DNA of 64,000 nucleotides from Neptuniibacter halophilus (lineage in GTDB: Bacteria > Pseudomonadota > Gammaproteobacteria > Pseudomonadales > Balneatricaceae), in contig NZ_AP027292.1 of assembly GCF_030295765.1 (NCBI RefSeq), positions 3,100,001 through 3,164,000 of the forward strand, given 5' to 3'. Every line of letters starts with the position of its first letter. Position 1 is the first letter of the stretch. Made by a program: the position numbers and the translations under genes. The notes under the pieces were generated by a model. The model searched no databases, was not told the origin of the DNA, and was given only the letters and a program-made list of their open reading frames with translations. Positions 46,257 to 54,747 of the stretch are shown piece by piece.

Positions 46257-47123
46257 ATGAACAGCCAAAGCAAACCCTGGATCTTTACCGCCAGTTGTCC
46301 GAGCCGGCTGGGTACCGTTGATGTGGTAACCCGGTTTATGGCCGAAAGCGGTAACTATGTTGATGAGATCCACTCATTCGACGACCGCGAAGCGGGACGT
46401 TTCTTTATCCGCATTGAATTTCAGCCGAAGGAAGAATCCTTCAGTGCCGAGTCTTTTGCGGCGGATTTTACACCACGGGCAAAACCGTTTGAGATGGAGT
46501 GGGAGCTGACCCCTCCGCAATACCGCCCGCGGGTCGCGATTCTGGTGTCGAAGTATGATCACTGTCTGAATGATCTGCTTTATCGCCATCGTACCGGCCA
46601 GCTTAATATCGAAGTGCCGGTGATTATCTCCAACCACCCGGATCTGGAACATCTGGCCGAGTGGCACGATATTCCGTATTACCACCTGCCGATCAGCGCT
46701 GAAACTAAGCCTTATCAGGAAGCGGAGATCGTTAAACTGCTGGAGCAGTACGATATCGATCTGGTCGTGCTGGCGCGTTACATGCAGGTGCTCTCGCCCT
46801 GGTTGTGTGAGCGGCTGGATGGCAAGGCGATCAACATTCACCACTCGCTGCTGCCGGGCTTTAAAGGCGCACGACCTTACCATCAGGCCTGGGAGAAGGG
46901 CGTGAAAATGGTGGGTGCAACGGCCCATTATGTGAACAACGATCTGGATGAAGGCCCGATCATTGCTCAGGGCCTGCAGCAGGTAGATCATGCCCATTAC
47001 CCGGAAGATCTGATCTCCAAAGGGCAGGATGTTGAGCGTATTACGCTGTTTAACGCGGTGCGTTACCACGTTGAAAAGCGCGTGTTTCTCAATGGAAGCC
47101 GCACGGTTGTTTTCAGCAACTAA
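46257..47123 (+). CDS. purU: Formyltetrahydrofolate deformylase
   Basis: 288 residues. The N-terminal ACT domain has FTASCPSRLGTVDVVTRFM. The C-terminal formyltransferase-like domain has VAILVSKYDHCLNDLLYRH, NHPDLEHLAEWHDIP, and the catalytic region NIHHSLLPGFKGARPYHQAW with ATAHYVNNDLDEGPII. PurU hydrolyses 10-formyl-THF to formate and THF, regenerating folate when sarcosine oxidation floods the C1 pool. This matches Pseudomonas PA5420. It closes the glyA-sox operon. Confidence 0.94.
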   Translation: MNSQSKPWIFTASCPSRLGTVDVVTRFMAESGNYVDEIHSFDDREAGRFFIRIEFQPKEESFSAESFAADFTPRAKPFEMEWELTPPQYRPRVAILVSKYDHCLNDLLYRHRTGQLNIEVPVIISNHPDLEHLAEWHDIPYYHLPISAETKPYQEAEIVKLLEQYDIDLVVLARYMQVLSPWLCERLDGKAINIHHSLLPGFKGARPYHQAWEKGVKMVGATAHYVNNDLDEGPIIAQGLQQVDHAHYPEDLISKGQDVERITLFNAVRYHVEKRVFLNGSRTVVFSN

Positions 47124-47146
47124 ACCGGTTTTCTGAGTCCCTGTTT

Positions 47147-47214
47147 GAACCCGACCGGGCGTTTGCCGCAACTCCCAGAATAGCGGTTATTACCCGATCC
47201 GCCCGGTCTGGTTC
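47147..47214. terminator. Long dyad between convergent purU and GGDEF/EAL gene
   Basis: GACCGGGCG (47153-47161) and CGCCCGGTC (47200-47208) are perfect inverted 9-mers, extended by GAAC/GTTC. The ~38-base loop and missing T-tract make it an unusual candidate for a bidirectional terminator. Confidence 0.4.
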
Positions 47215-47238
47215 ATCCTTTCTGGTACTGCCCGAATC

Positions 47239-49881
47239 TCATAGGGCAGCGCTGAGGTCAGCGTGTTCCGCTTCAGCCATGAGCGCTGTTTGGGCTTGTG
47301 AATTTTCCAGCTCCGCTTCAAAGCACGCTCTCGCGAGTGGTTTACTGAGCAGGTACCCCTGATAAAAGTCGCAGCGCTGCTGACTCAGGTAATGCAGTTG
47401 CCCGCTGGTTTCTACACCCTCTGCGATCACTTTGAGGGACAGCCCGTGCGCCATCAGGATACAGGCTTTGACCAGTTGCTGATGGCTGTCATCCTGCTCC
47501 ATATCCATAACAAAGCTGCGATCGATTTTCAGGTAATCAAACGGATAGCGCTTAAGGTAGGACAGCGACGAATAACCGGTGCCAAAATCATCAATTGCCA
47601 GATGCACGCCTGATGCTTTGATCTGGCTGAGTATCTGGCCCGCGAACAGATCATCTTCAATCAGCATCCCTTCGGTAATCTCGAGACAGAGCCGGTTGGG
47701 GGGAAAGCCGCTCTCTTTAAGAATCTGTTTCAGGGCATCGATAAACTGTTTCTGCTGTAGTTGTCTGGGTGAGATATTGACCGCCAGACGGAAGTCAGTG
47801 TGGCCCTGTGCGGCCCAGATTGCACCCTGATGGCAGGCTTCACGCAGAATCCAGTTGCCAATCTCCACAATCAGCCCTGAGCTTTCGGCAATCGGAATAA
47901 ACTGATCGGGCCCAACCATGCCCAGTTCTTTGCTGTGCCAGCGAACCAGCACTTCGGCGGCGCACAGCCGGGGTTGCTGATGCAGGTAACTGTATACGGG
48001 CTGGTAGTGCAGGCTGAGCTCATCTTCTTCCAATGCATGACGTAACTGCTGTTCAAGATTGAGCCGATACTTTGCCTGCGCGCTCATCTCGTTATTGTAA
48101 AAAGCATAGAAACCCTGTCCGCCCATCTCCCGGCAGCGGTACATCGCCAGTTCCGCATTTTGTAACAACGCCTTAGGGGTGGAGCCGTGCTCAGGATAGG
48201 TGGCGATGCCAAAGGTCGCCGACAGGCTGATATTGCGGTCATCGATCAGGCAATCTTCATTAAGAATGCGTATGAGCTGCTCGATGCGGGTGAGTGCGGG
48301 ATTATGCTGGTCGACGTGTTGGAGTATCACCACAAACTCGTCGCCACCAAAGCGGATCAGGCTGTCTTTGTCAGAAAGCGCAGCGCGGAATTTCTGGGTG
48401 ATAACGGTAAGCAGGCGATCCCCGAAATCATGTCCCCAACTGTCGTTGAAGCGTTTGAAATTATCCAGATCGATGTAGAGTATGCTGAGCTGATGGTGAT
48501 CCTCACGGGCGATATGGATCGCCTGAGAGAGCCGGTCGGTCACCTGTTTCTGGCTCTGGGTCAGGTCACGTATACAACAGACCCGGATCCCTTTACCCCG
48601 TAACAGGCTGTCACGGGCGCAGATCTGCATCGGGAATATTTCACCATCCCGGCGCCGGCCTTCAATATCGTATGGCCGTTCATAACCGCTCTGCATATTG
48701 TGTACCGCTGTAGCGACGCTCTCGGGCGCCATCAGTTGCCAGATATCGGTATCGATCAACTCCTCACGGGAGAGGCCGAAGATCTGCTCCGCCGCATGGT
48801 TACTGTCGATTATCGTGCCCTGATGGTGGATCAGAATACCTTCGCTGGTCAGCTCTGTGAGCTGGCGCAGACGGATCTCACTGTTCTTCAGCTCCTCCTC
48901 AGCCGTAACCCGGCGTTTCAGATCACCCATGCCGACCCGGAAGAGCAGTAACGAAGTGATGCAGGCGACCAGAAACAGCAGGCTGACCACTGCGATAATG
49001 GAACCGGAAAAGGGGCTGGCCTGGTGCGGGTCCTGCAGGTGCATCACCTGCCAGCCGGGCAGGTTTTGCAGCGGTGCGGCACCGATATAGTAGGCCTGTT
49101 CTTTGTTGTTCAGCAGATAGTGGCGGTCGGGGTTGAAGCGGAATCCCAGATCGGCGATGTGCAGTCCGGCATATTGCAGGTTGGTTTTCTTTTCTGCCTG
49201 TTCCTGTGCAGACAGGGGCCAGAGGCTGCTGAGTACCCACTCGGACCGGTTAGCGGCAAAAATCACACCCTCCGGGTCCAGCAGAAGGGAAGCACCGGAG
49301 AGCCCTGCCAGTGATCGCTCAAAGTTCTCCATCGGGACTTTAACGACCGCCACCCCCAGTGTCTGATTATTCTGATCGGTGATGCGATGACCAAAATAGA
49401 TACCCCGCTGGCGGGTGGTAATACCGAAGGCGGCGTACACGGTTTCCTCTGCTTTCAGTGAGTGGCTGAAATAAGGCCGAAAGGCATAGTTCTTACCCTC
49501 AAGGCTCTGTTCAGGGCTGGCACGGTTCTCGACAATCACCTCGCCAAGAGGCGACATCAGGTAACAGAGGCTTGCCATATTATTGATGCAGAATTTGTTC
49601 AGCAGGGCTTTGGCCTGCGCATAATGGTGCTGACTTGTTCGGTTCTCGGGGGCCATCACCGAGAGTGTGGCCGACATCGCGGCCATGGTTGAGGTGACCT
49701 TGCGGTAGTTGTTAAGTGCGGTTTCCAGCTCAACTGCCAGCAGCTTGGCGGTGGTGTTGATGTTGTTCTCCTCCCGCGCCAGCACGGTCATCTGTGATTG
49801 ATGATAGGAGAACAGCACGCTGAGCCCGGCCACAAGGCAGCAGAACAGGGTCAGTGTCAGAAGAATGGTTCGGATCTGCAT
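47239..49881 (-). CDS. Membrane-bound GGDEF/EAL c-di-GMP protein with Cache and PAS domains
   Basis: About 880 residues. A first membrane helix (ILLTLTLFCCLVAGLSVLF) precedes a periplasmic double-Cache-like sensor (YFSHSLKAEETVYAAFG, GVAVVKVPMENFERSL), then a second helix near residue 310. A PAS domain (GTIIDSNHAAEQIFGLSREEL) is followed by GGDEF (RFGGDEFVVI, intact) and EAL domains. The EAL motif reads EVLVRW, with ITEGMLI, DDFGTGYSS and AEGVET intact. Both synthesis and hydrolysis are possible. It splits the betaine gene set and is probably unrelated in function. ATG at 49881 is preferred over GTG at 49938. Confidence 0.92.
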   Translation of the reverse strand: MQIRTILLTLTLFCCLVAGLSVLFSYHQSQMTVLAREENNINTTAKLLAVELETALNNYRKVTSTMAAMSATLSVMAPENRTSQHHYAQAKALLNKFCINNMASLCYLMSPLGEVIVENRASPEQSLEGKNYAFRPYFSHSLKAEETVYAAFGITTRQRGIYFGHRITDQNNQTLGVAVVKVPMENFERSLAGLSGASLLLDPEGVIFAANRSEWVLSSLWPLSAQEQAEKKTNLQYAGLHIADLGFRFNPDRHYLLNNKEQAYYIGAAPLQNLPGWQVMHLQDPHQASPFSGSIIAVVSLLFLVACITSLLLFRVGMGDLKRRVTAEEELKNSEIRLRQLTELTSEGILIHHQGTIIDSNHAAEQIFGLSREELIDTDIWQLMAPESVATAVHNMQSGYERPYDIEGRRRDGEIFPMQICARDSLLRGKGIRVCCIRDLTQSQKQVTDRLSQAIHIAREDHHQLSILYIDLDNFKRFNDSWGHDFGDRLLTVITQKFRAALSDKDSLIRFGGDEFVVILQHVDQHNPALTRIEQLIRILNEDCLIDDRNISLSATFGIATYPEHGSTPKALLQNAELAMYRCREMGGQGFYAFYNNEMSAQAKYRLNLEQQLRHALEEDELSLHYQPVYSYLHQQPRLCAAEVLVRWHSKELGMVGPDQFIPIAESSGLIVEIGNWILREACHQGAIWAAQGHTDFRLAVNISPRQLQQKQFIDALKQILKESGFPPNRLCLEITEGMLIEDDLFAGQILSQIKASGVHLAIDDFGTGYSSLSYLKRYPFDYLKIDRSFVMDMEQDDSHQQLVKACILMAHGLSLKVIAEGVETSGQLHYLSQQRCDFYQGYLLSKPLARACFEAELENSQAQTALMAEAEHADLSAAL

Positions 49882-49938
49882 CAGCGTACCCTCGTATCCG
49901 GAGATGAAAGTACCGCAGAGTAGGGGGCGGCATAGCAC

Positions 49939-50277
49939 TGCATAGTCTTGCTCTTTGTTTTTGTTATAGGAGACGGTAAAAGCAAGATGAGGGCCAGTTG
50001 TAAGACTAAAGTCGCAATCCCCTGAATCGCAACGGTATTTCCATTTATCTCTGTCGCGGGCTTTGTAAAGGACTGTTCTATTTGGGTGTAATTTCGCCGA
50101 GGCGGCTGGCTGAAATGGGTGGTTTCCGGCAACTTTTGAGGTTTTCAGGCTGGGGGTGTGACCAGAGCATCATTGCAGATCGAGAGGGTCCTACGGGCAC
50201 TGAGTTTGAAGTTGTCGTTTCTTATAATGAATCGAGCAGCAGATCCGGGACGACCGCAGTGTGCCAAAAGCGGACAT
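49939..50277. other. Gene-free left edge of AT-rich islet
   Basis: No credible coding frame. A GTGCCAAAAGCGGACATTC phrase occurs at 50261-50279. In reverse it reads GAATGTCCGCT, and a related GAATGGTGTCCGCTAAGTG occurs near 52914, on the far side of the islet cargo. Confidence 0.35.
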
Positions 50278-50511
50278 TCATGCATCTTGCCTGAGGCGGG
50301 GTAACGCTTTTCGTAGTCCTTCTAATATTCGGCTCCAGCCAATACGCTCTTTCCAAAGCTTGCCGTCAATCCAAACACTGTAGCAATCAATCCGCGAGGT
50401 ACGATATAGTTCAAAGCGGTGGGTAACCGGAGTACCCGAATAAAAGTCTGTGATTTCGATCAACCTGCGCAGTGTAGGTAGTTCAGGCGGATTTATCAGG
50501 ATGATGACCAC
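50278..50511 (-). CDS. Small hypothetical protein (77 aa)
   Basis: 77 residues from a GTG start. The sequence looks protein-like (PPELPTLRRLIEI, FELYRTSRIDCYSVWIDG, KERIGWSRILEGLRKALP) with no signal or membrane segment. It lies against a truncated IS110-type transposase frame on the opposite strand, so it may be mobile-element associated. No family is recognised and the start signal is weak. Confidence 0.5.
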   Translation of the reverse strand: MVIILINPPELPTLRRLIEITDFYSGTPVTHRFELYRTSRIDCYSVWIDGKLWKERIGWSRILEGLRKALPRLRQDA

Positions 50512-50626
50512 ACTTCTTAAGTCTTTTCCTTTCTTTTGCCGCCCGCGCGCTCGCCATGCGATCGAGTTGATTCTGGTACATCCGTGTTCTTTGGTTCATA
50601 AAAGTTGCCCACTCTGGGTCGCGATT

Positions 50627-50956
50627 GTGGGTAATGCATTTGCATTTAAGAATGGTCGACAACTTTCAGCATGGTTAGGCCTAGTACCACGACAGCACTC
50701 CAGTGGCGGTAAAACTGTGCTCAGAGAAATCAATAATCGCGGTGACGGGTACATCCGAAGGATGTTGATTCATTGTGCGCGCGCAGTGCTTAGGCATTCA
50801 ACGACCAGGAAAAATGTCACAAGTAACTGGTTACATGCGTTATCACTGCGAGCAAATAAGAACGTGGTCATTGTTGCAATGGCGAATAAGTTGGCCCGAA
50901 TAGCATGGGCGCTACTGAATAAAGGGCAGCGGTATATAGAACCGGCTGTAGGATAA
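50627..50956 (+). pseudogene. IS110/IS116/IS902-family transposase, C-terminal remnant
   Basis: From about 50627 the frame encodes the conserved C-terminal transposase_20 region: FKNGRQLSAWLGLVPRQHSSGG, INNRGDGYIRRMLIHCARA and MANKLARIAWALL. The N-terminal RuvC-like catalytic half is missing. The open frame upstream (from 50450) shows no similarity to it. It is therefore a decayed insertion-sequence fragment and evidence that this spot has received mobile DNA. Inverted repeats were not identified, as is usual for IS110. Confidence 0.82.
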
Positions 50957-51218
50957 AACGATAACAGGGCACGCTGAGGTTTGCGTGGGCAAAACTGTTT
51001 GATGACAGACAGGTAAAACCTTGACGGGGTAATGCTGCGACTAACATCGTTCGTAATAGAGGACGTTAAAATGATTAGCACCCAGTCAGCGGAATTCATC
51101 AGGGGTAGAGGTAAGCACCTCATTTAAAACCCGGATAGATGGCTGAAATGCCTTTATGTCATGAAAAATTTTGCTTGCATAAAACGGGGTGTCCATAGAT
51201 GGTTTTTAGGAGATGTAT
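50957..51218. other. Gap between IS110 remnant and FRG gene
   Basis: This 262-bp stretch has no credible gene. Base composition turns markedly AT-rich towards 51150. AGGAG at 51208-51212 is the ribosome-binding site of the FRG-domain gene. Confidence 0.5.
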
Positions 51219-51998
51219 ATGGAAATAATTCAAATAAAAAGCTTGTCTGGGTATTTAAATGCTATTAAAAAAGTGAAGAGATATCTCCTAAATAATGGTG
51301 CAGAAATATGGTTTAGAGGGGTATCGGATAAATCCTATGAACTATTGCCTGGCGCAATATGGAGAGGTATAGAAGAAGGTAGGCATCAAGCAATTATAGA
51401 AGAGTGGGTTAATGAATATCTTTTGTACTCTTCTGAAGAGTTAAGCGATGGATTTGATGTCTATGCTCTTGCGCAACATTATGGATTGCCAACTAGATTA
51501 TTAGATTGGACTACATCGCCTTTAATAGCATTGTTCTTTGCTTTGGAAAAAGATGAGGTGAATGAGAATAGGGTTATATGGGCGATTGATCCTTTCGAAT
51601 TAAATAAAAAATCGGTCGAATGGGAAGGGCATATTTCTATTTCAGATCGGTATTTGCGGAAAAAATTTGATTTAGATAAGTATCTACCAGAACCATTAGG
51701 TGGCTATGAAGATAGTGAGATGTTGGAGGGCCCTATTGCAATAAGGGTTCAGCCAAGAAATAGAAGGCTTGTTTCTCAGAAAGGCTGCTTTACACTTCAT
51801 GGAACATCTACTGAAAAAATAGATCATGTTTTGTCTCCAGTTAAAAAAGGTATAGTGAAATTGGAATTAAATGGTAAAAGAACGCGAGAAAAGATACTTG
51901 ACGAACTATACATACTTGGTGTTTCAGAAGATACCATTTTTCAGGACTTGGATGCTTTTTCGAAAAGGTTGAAAAGGGTTTGGGGAATAAACAACTAA
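51219..51998 (+). CDS. FRG-domain protein
   Basis: 259 residues, from ATG 51219 (AGGAG six bases upstream; ATG 51213 is too close to it). The FRG signature is clear: IWFRGVSDKSYELLPG near residue 30 and ALAQHYGLPTRLLDWTTSPLIALFFAL near 85-110 (given in part). FRG proteins are frequent in mobile elements and defence islands, but their activity is not established. The gene is strikingly AT-rich (ATA and TTA codons) compared with its neighbours, pointing to transfer. Its stop codon lies in TAACAAG. Confidence 0.85.
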   Translation: MEIIQIKSLSGYLNAIKKVKRYLLNNGAEIWFRGVSDKSYELLPGAIWRGIEEGRHQAIIEEWVNEYLLYSSEELSDGFDVYALAQHYGLPTRLLDWTTSPLIALFFALEKDEVNENRVIWAIDPFELNKKSVEWEGHISISDRYLRKKFDLDKYLPEPLGGYEDSEMLEGPIAIRVQPRNRRLVSQKGCFTLHGTSTEKIDHVLSPVKKGIVKLELNGKRTREKILDELYILGVSEDTIFQDLDAFSKRLKRVWGINN

Positions 51999-52078
51999 CA
52001 AGTTTCAGTATTTGGTCGCTATGCGGATTTTACCTTTACAGGATGTTTTCATTTCGGGCGGTTTGCTAATTGTTATGT
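51993..52078 (+). other. attC-like segment after FRG gene
   Basis: The stop codon begins TAACAA (51996-52001), which is an exact inverted match to TTGTTA (52070-52075); GTTATGT follows. The 3' gene flank therefore has the R''/R' outline of an integron attC of ~86 bp. Inner L-boxes pair poorly. The next gene also stops in TAACAAG (52437), and GCTAATTGTT recurs at 52065 and 52573. Confidence 0.3.
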
Positions 52079-52112
52079 ACTTAAACTCACATTGCCTTAG
52101 TCGAGGTTAATA

Positions 52113-52439
52113 GTGGACGAGAAATCTTCGGAATATTATCCGTCAGGGATAAGAGAAATAGTTTTTATAGTTGTTGGTATTGTAGTGACAGCTATTTCCG
52201 TTTTTTTGGATCAAGCAGGCTTCATGTCCCCTACATCTTGGTTCCAACGGTCTGGATCAATTCTAGTAGTTTTGGGGGTTATAAGTGAATCTAAGTATGT
52301 AGCCAAGATTATTACTGACGAGTTAGTTGAGCTAGAGAGCATTTCTACTCGGCAAAAGCTATCAATTCACTCTGGCTTTTTGATGGCAATACTCGGAACC
52401 ATCATATGGGGTTACGGTGACCTTATCAGTCATACATAA
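52113..52439 (+). CDS. Small membrane protein, AT-rich, unknown
   Basis: 108 residues from GTG 52113 with CGAGG upstream. Two or three hydrophobic segments are present (EIVFIVVGIVVTAISVFL, ILVVLGVISESKYVAK region, SGFLMAILGTIIWGYGDL). Composition is AT-rich like the FRG gene. No family is recognised. It sits alone between two attC-like spacers, consistent with a single-gene cassette, which is only an inference. Confidence 0.6.
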   Translation: MDEKSSEYYPSGIREIVFIVVGIVVTAISVFLDQAGFMSPTSWFQRSGSILVVLGVISESKYVAKIITDELVELESISTRQKLSIHSGFLMAILGTIIWGYGDLISHT

Positions 52440-52583
52440 CAAGTGACTGTTGTTGTCGCTTCGTGGCGGGACTGTCTTTTAAGCGCTCCGCAGCAAAAAT
52501 TTGTCCCAGTTCATGGCAGCTAAGTGTCGATCTGAGACGTTGAAATAAGAGTAAGCCCGCTGCTGCATGGAGGCTAATTGTTG
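52440..52583. other. Spacer between the two small membrane protein genes
   Basis: About 144 bp without a gene. It begins with the second TAACAAG (52437-52443), then an imperfect GTCGC-TTCGT-GGCGGGAC hairpin, and ends with GCTAATTGTTG just before the next ATG. GCTAAGTGTCG at about 52519 recurs after the next gene, near 52926. Confidence 0.4.
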
Positions 52584-52916
52584 ATGGCAGAAACAATACT
52601 TTTTTTATTTATCGGGCTTGTGGTTTACCTCAACATTGTTGCCACTTACCACCTCAACCAAAGTGAGCTGTATAGCTTAGGTCAGAAACGAGCACAGTTT
52701 TTTCTTATTTGGTTAATACCCTTAGTTGGTGCTTCACTCGTCATAATGATGCTCATGGAGGAGATTAAAGCGAAGAGGCACCCTAAAGGTCAAACATTTA
52801 TCATGCGTTTCTTAATGCTATCGTTCATATTTGCAGATGCATCAAGTAATGGCTCTAGCCCTTCTGACTCAAATAAAGTGGAAAGTACAGGAGGCGACGG
52901 AGGTGGCGGTGATTGA
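52584..52916 (+). CDS. Small membrane protein with Gly-rich acidic tail, unknown
   Basis: 110 residues from ATG 52584. The N-terminal segment (ETILFLFIGLVVYLNIVATYH) and a second one (FFLIWLIPLVGASLVIMMLM) span the membrane; a third near 75-88 is shorter. The C-terminus is a low-complexity tail ending GGDGGGGD. No family is recognised. AT content is intermediate. It is the last cargo gene of the islet, and the terminator at 53033 lies ~115 bp downstream. Confidence 0.6.
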   Translation: MAETILFLFIGLVVYLNIVATYHLNQSELYSLGQKRAQFFLIWLIPLVGASLVIMMLMEEIKAKRHPKGQTFIMRFLMLSFIFADASSNGSSPSDSNKVESTGGDGGGGD

Positions 52917-53032
52917 ATGGTGTCCGCTAAGTGTCGTTAGAAGACCTCAGGTCAGATGGGCATAGCCTGGGTGGTCTACACCGTGTCACGCACCGACATG
53001 TGCCCATTTCCACAAGCGATACCTCAATAATC

Positions 53033-53057
53033 AAGCAGCCTTAGGGCTGCTTTTTTA
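53033..53057 (+). terminator. Rho-independent terminator closing the islet
   Basis: AAGCAGCC (53033-53040), loop TTAG and GGCTGCTT (53045-53052), followed by Ts up to 53056. It insulates sdaA from the islet genes. Confidence 0.87.
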
Positions 53058-53260
53058 TGTTCGTTTCTTTTGTTTTATACGTCGTTTATTGCTTTTCAGA
53101 AACGGCGCAGGTTGTCGCCGTTGCGGGGTGATCGGCCTCCGGCAACAGGTTTTTTCAGCAAACTACAGGTCGTAATCTGACATACGTGATTCTGGGGGGA
53201 GCGCATAATCCGTTCTTTATCACAACAAGAATCAGCGCACCCCTGCGCGGCGGAGTCAGT

Positions 53261-54640
53261 ATGTCTATCAGTGTTTTTGATCTTTTTAAAATAGGCGTAG
53301 GCCCATCCAGTTCTCATACGGTGGGACCGATGTTGGCTGCAGCGGAGTTTGCCGCAGAGCTGGAAACCCGTGGAGTTGCGGCGGATGTCAGCCGGGTTGA
53401 GGTGGCGCTGTATGGCTCCCTGAGTGCAACCGGTGTGGGTCACGGTACTGATAATTCGGTGATTGTTGGTCTGATGGGGGAGCGCCCTAACAGTATCGAC
53501 CCGGAGATGATTCTGCCGGAGGTGGAAGCGCTTAAGGCCAACCATAAGCTGAAGCTGCTGAACCGTTTTGAGATCGATTTTGTCTGGGAACGTGATATGC
53601 GTTTCCTCGAAGAGAATCTGGATTATCACCCGAATGCGATGCGCCTGAGTGCGTTTGCAGCAGAAGGGCAGATCCTGTTCGAAAATACCTACTACTCCAT
53701 CGGCGGCGGGTTTGTTATCGATGAGAGTCAGGCTACAGCGGATGCGCATCTGGTGCCGCAGGTGGAGCTGCCTTACGAATTCAACAATGCGGTTGAGCTG
53801 CTGAATCTCTGTCAGGATAACGGCCTGCGTATCAGTGAGCTGATGATGGAGAACGAAAAGGTCTGGCGCACTGAGCAGGAGATTCGCGACGGGCTGATGG
53901 ATATCTGGGCGGCGATGAAAGAGTGTATCGCCAACGGCCTGCACAAAGAGGGTACGCTGCCGGGTGGTCTGTTTGTAAAACGTCGGGCCATGGGGCTGCA
54001 TAAATCCCTGATCCGCTCGACCAAGCCGAATGTTATCAGCTCCACACTGGGCGCAATGGACTGGGTTAACCTTTATGCGCTGGCGGTGAATGAAGAGAAC
54101 GCCGGTGGCGGCCGGATGGTCACAGCACCCACCAACGGTGCGGCGGGCATTATTCCGGCGGTACTGATGTATTACATGGAGTTCACCCCGAATCCGAGCG
54201 AGGAGAATGTGGTGGATTTTCTGTTGGCAGCGGCGGCCATTGGTGCCCTGTGTAAGAAAAATGCCTCTATCTCCGGCGCTGAAGTGGGCTGTCAGGGCGA
54301 GGTGGGTTCTGCCTGTGCCATGGCGGCAGCAGGTCTTTGCGAAGTGCTGGGCGGCACACCGGCTCAGGTTGAAAATGCGGCTGAGATCGGGCTTGAGCAC
54401 AATCTGGGGCTGACCTGTGACCCGGTGGGCGGTCTGGTGCAGGTGCCGTGCATCGAGCGCAACGCGATTGCTGCGATGAAGGCGATCAATGCCACGCAGA
54501 TGTCCCTGCGCGGTGACGGCGAGCACTTTATCTCGCTGGATAAGGTGATTAAGACCATGCGTGATACGGGCATGGATATGCAGGATAAGTACAAGGAAAC
54601 ATCGCGCGGTGGCCTGGCGGTCAACGCGATCGAGTGTTAA
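53261..54640 (+). CDS. sdaA: L-serine ammonia-lyase (iron-sulfur, single chain)
   Basis: 459 residues, the length of the bacterial type II enzyme. [21 protein letters not shown] begins the beta domain. The alpha domain has [37 protein letters not shown] and [16 protein letters not shown], whose cysteines hold the [4Fe-4S] cluster. It converts serine to pyruvate and ammonia. Positioned before gbdR as in Pseudomonas (PA5379-PA5380), it is the exit from betaine-derived serine. ATG 53261 with CGGAG is chosen; the frame opens upstream. Confidence 0.94.
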   Translation: MSISVFDLFKIGVGPSSSHTVGPMLAAAEFAAELETRGVAADVSRVEVALYGSLSATGVGHGTDNSVIVGLMGERPNSIDPEMILPEVEALKANHKLKLLNRFEIDFVWERDMRFLEENLDYHPNAMRLSAFAAEGQILFENTYYSIGGGFVIDESQATADAHLVPQVELPYEFNNAVELLNLCQDNGLRISELMMENEKVWRTEQEIRDGLMDIWAAMKECIANGLHKEGTLPGGLFVKRRAMGLHKSLIRSTKPNVISSTLGAMDWVNLYALAVNEENAGGGRMVTAPTNGAAGIIPAVLMYYMEFTPNPSEENVVDFLLAAAAIGALCKKNASISGAEVGCQGEVGSACAMAAAGLCEVLGGTPAQVENAAEIGLEHNLGLTCDPVGGLVQVPCIERNAIAAMKAINATQMSLRGDGEHFISLDKVIKTMRDTGMDMQDKYKETSRGGLAVNAIEC

Positions 54641-54747
54641 CCCGAGACAGGCGACAAGGCTGATTAATCCGGCTAAACTCGTTGTTTAAAGCACTGCCAC
54701 CCCGCGTCCTGTGGGCTGGCAGTGTGTCTGTTTCTGGTTTGGGTTAG

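Noticed and set aside
50082..50294. Short plus-strand open frame (70 codons) at the islet edge
   Set aside because: No start signal, no protein-like composition, and it ends in an apparent intergenic repeat phrase.
50450..50626. N-terminal part of the open frame carrying the IS110 remnant
   Set aside because: This portion shows no transposase similarity and overlaps the start of a minus-strand small gene; it is read-through sequence, not part of the transposase.
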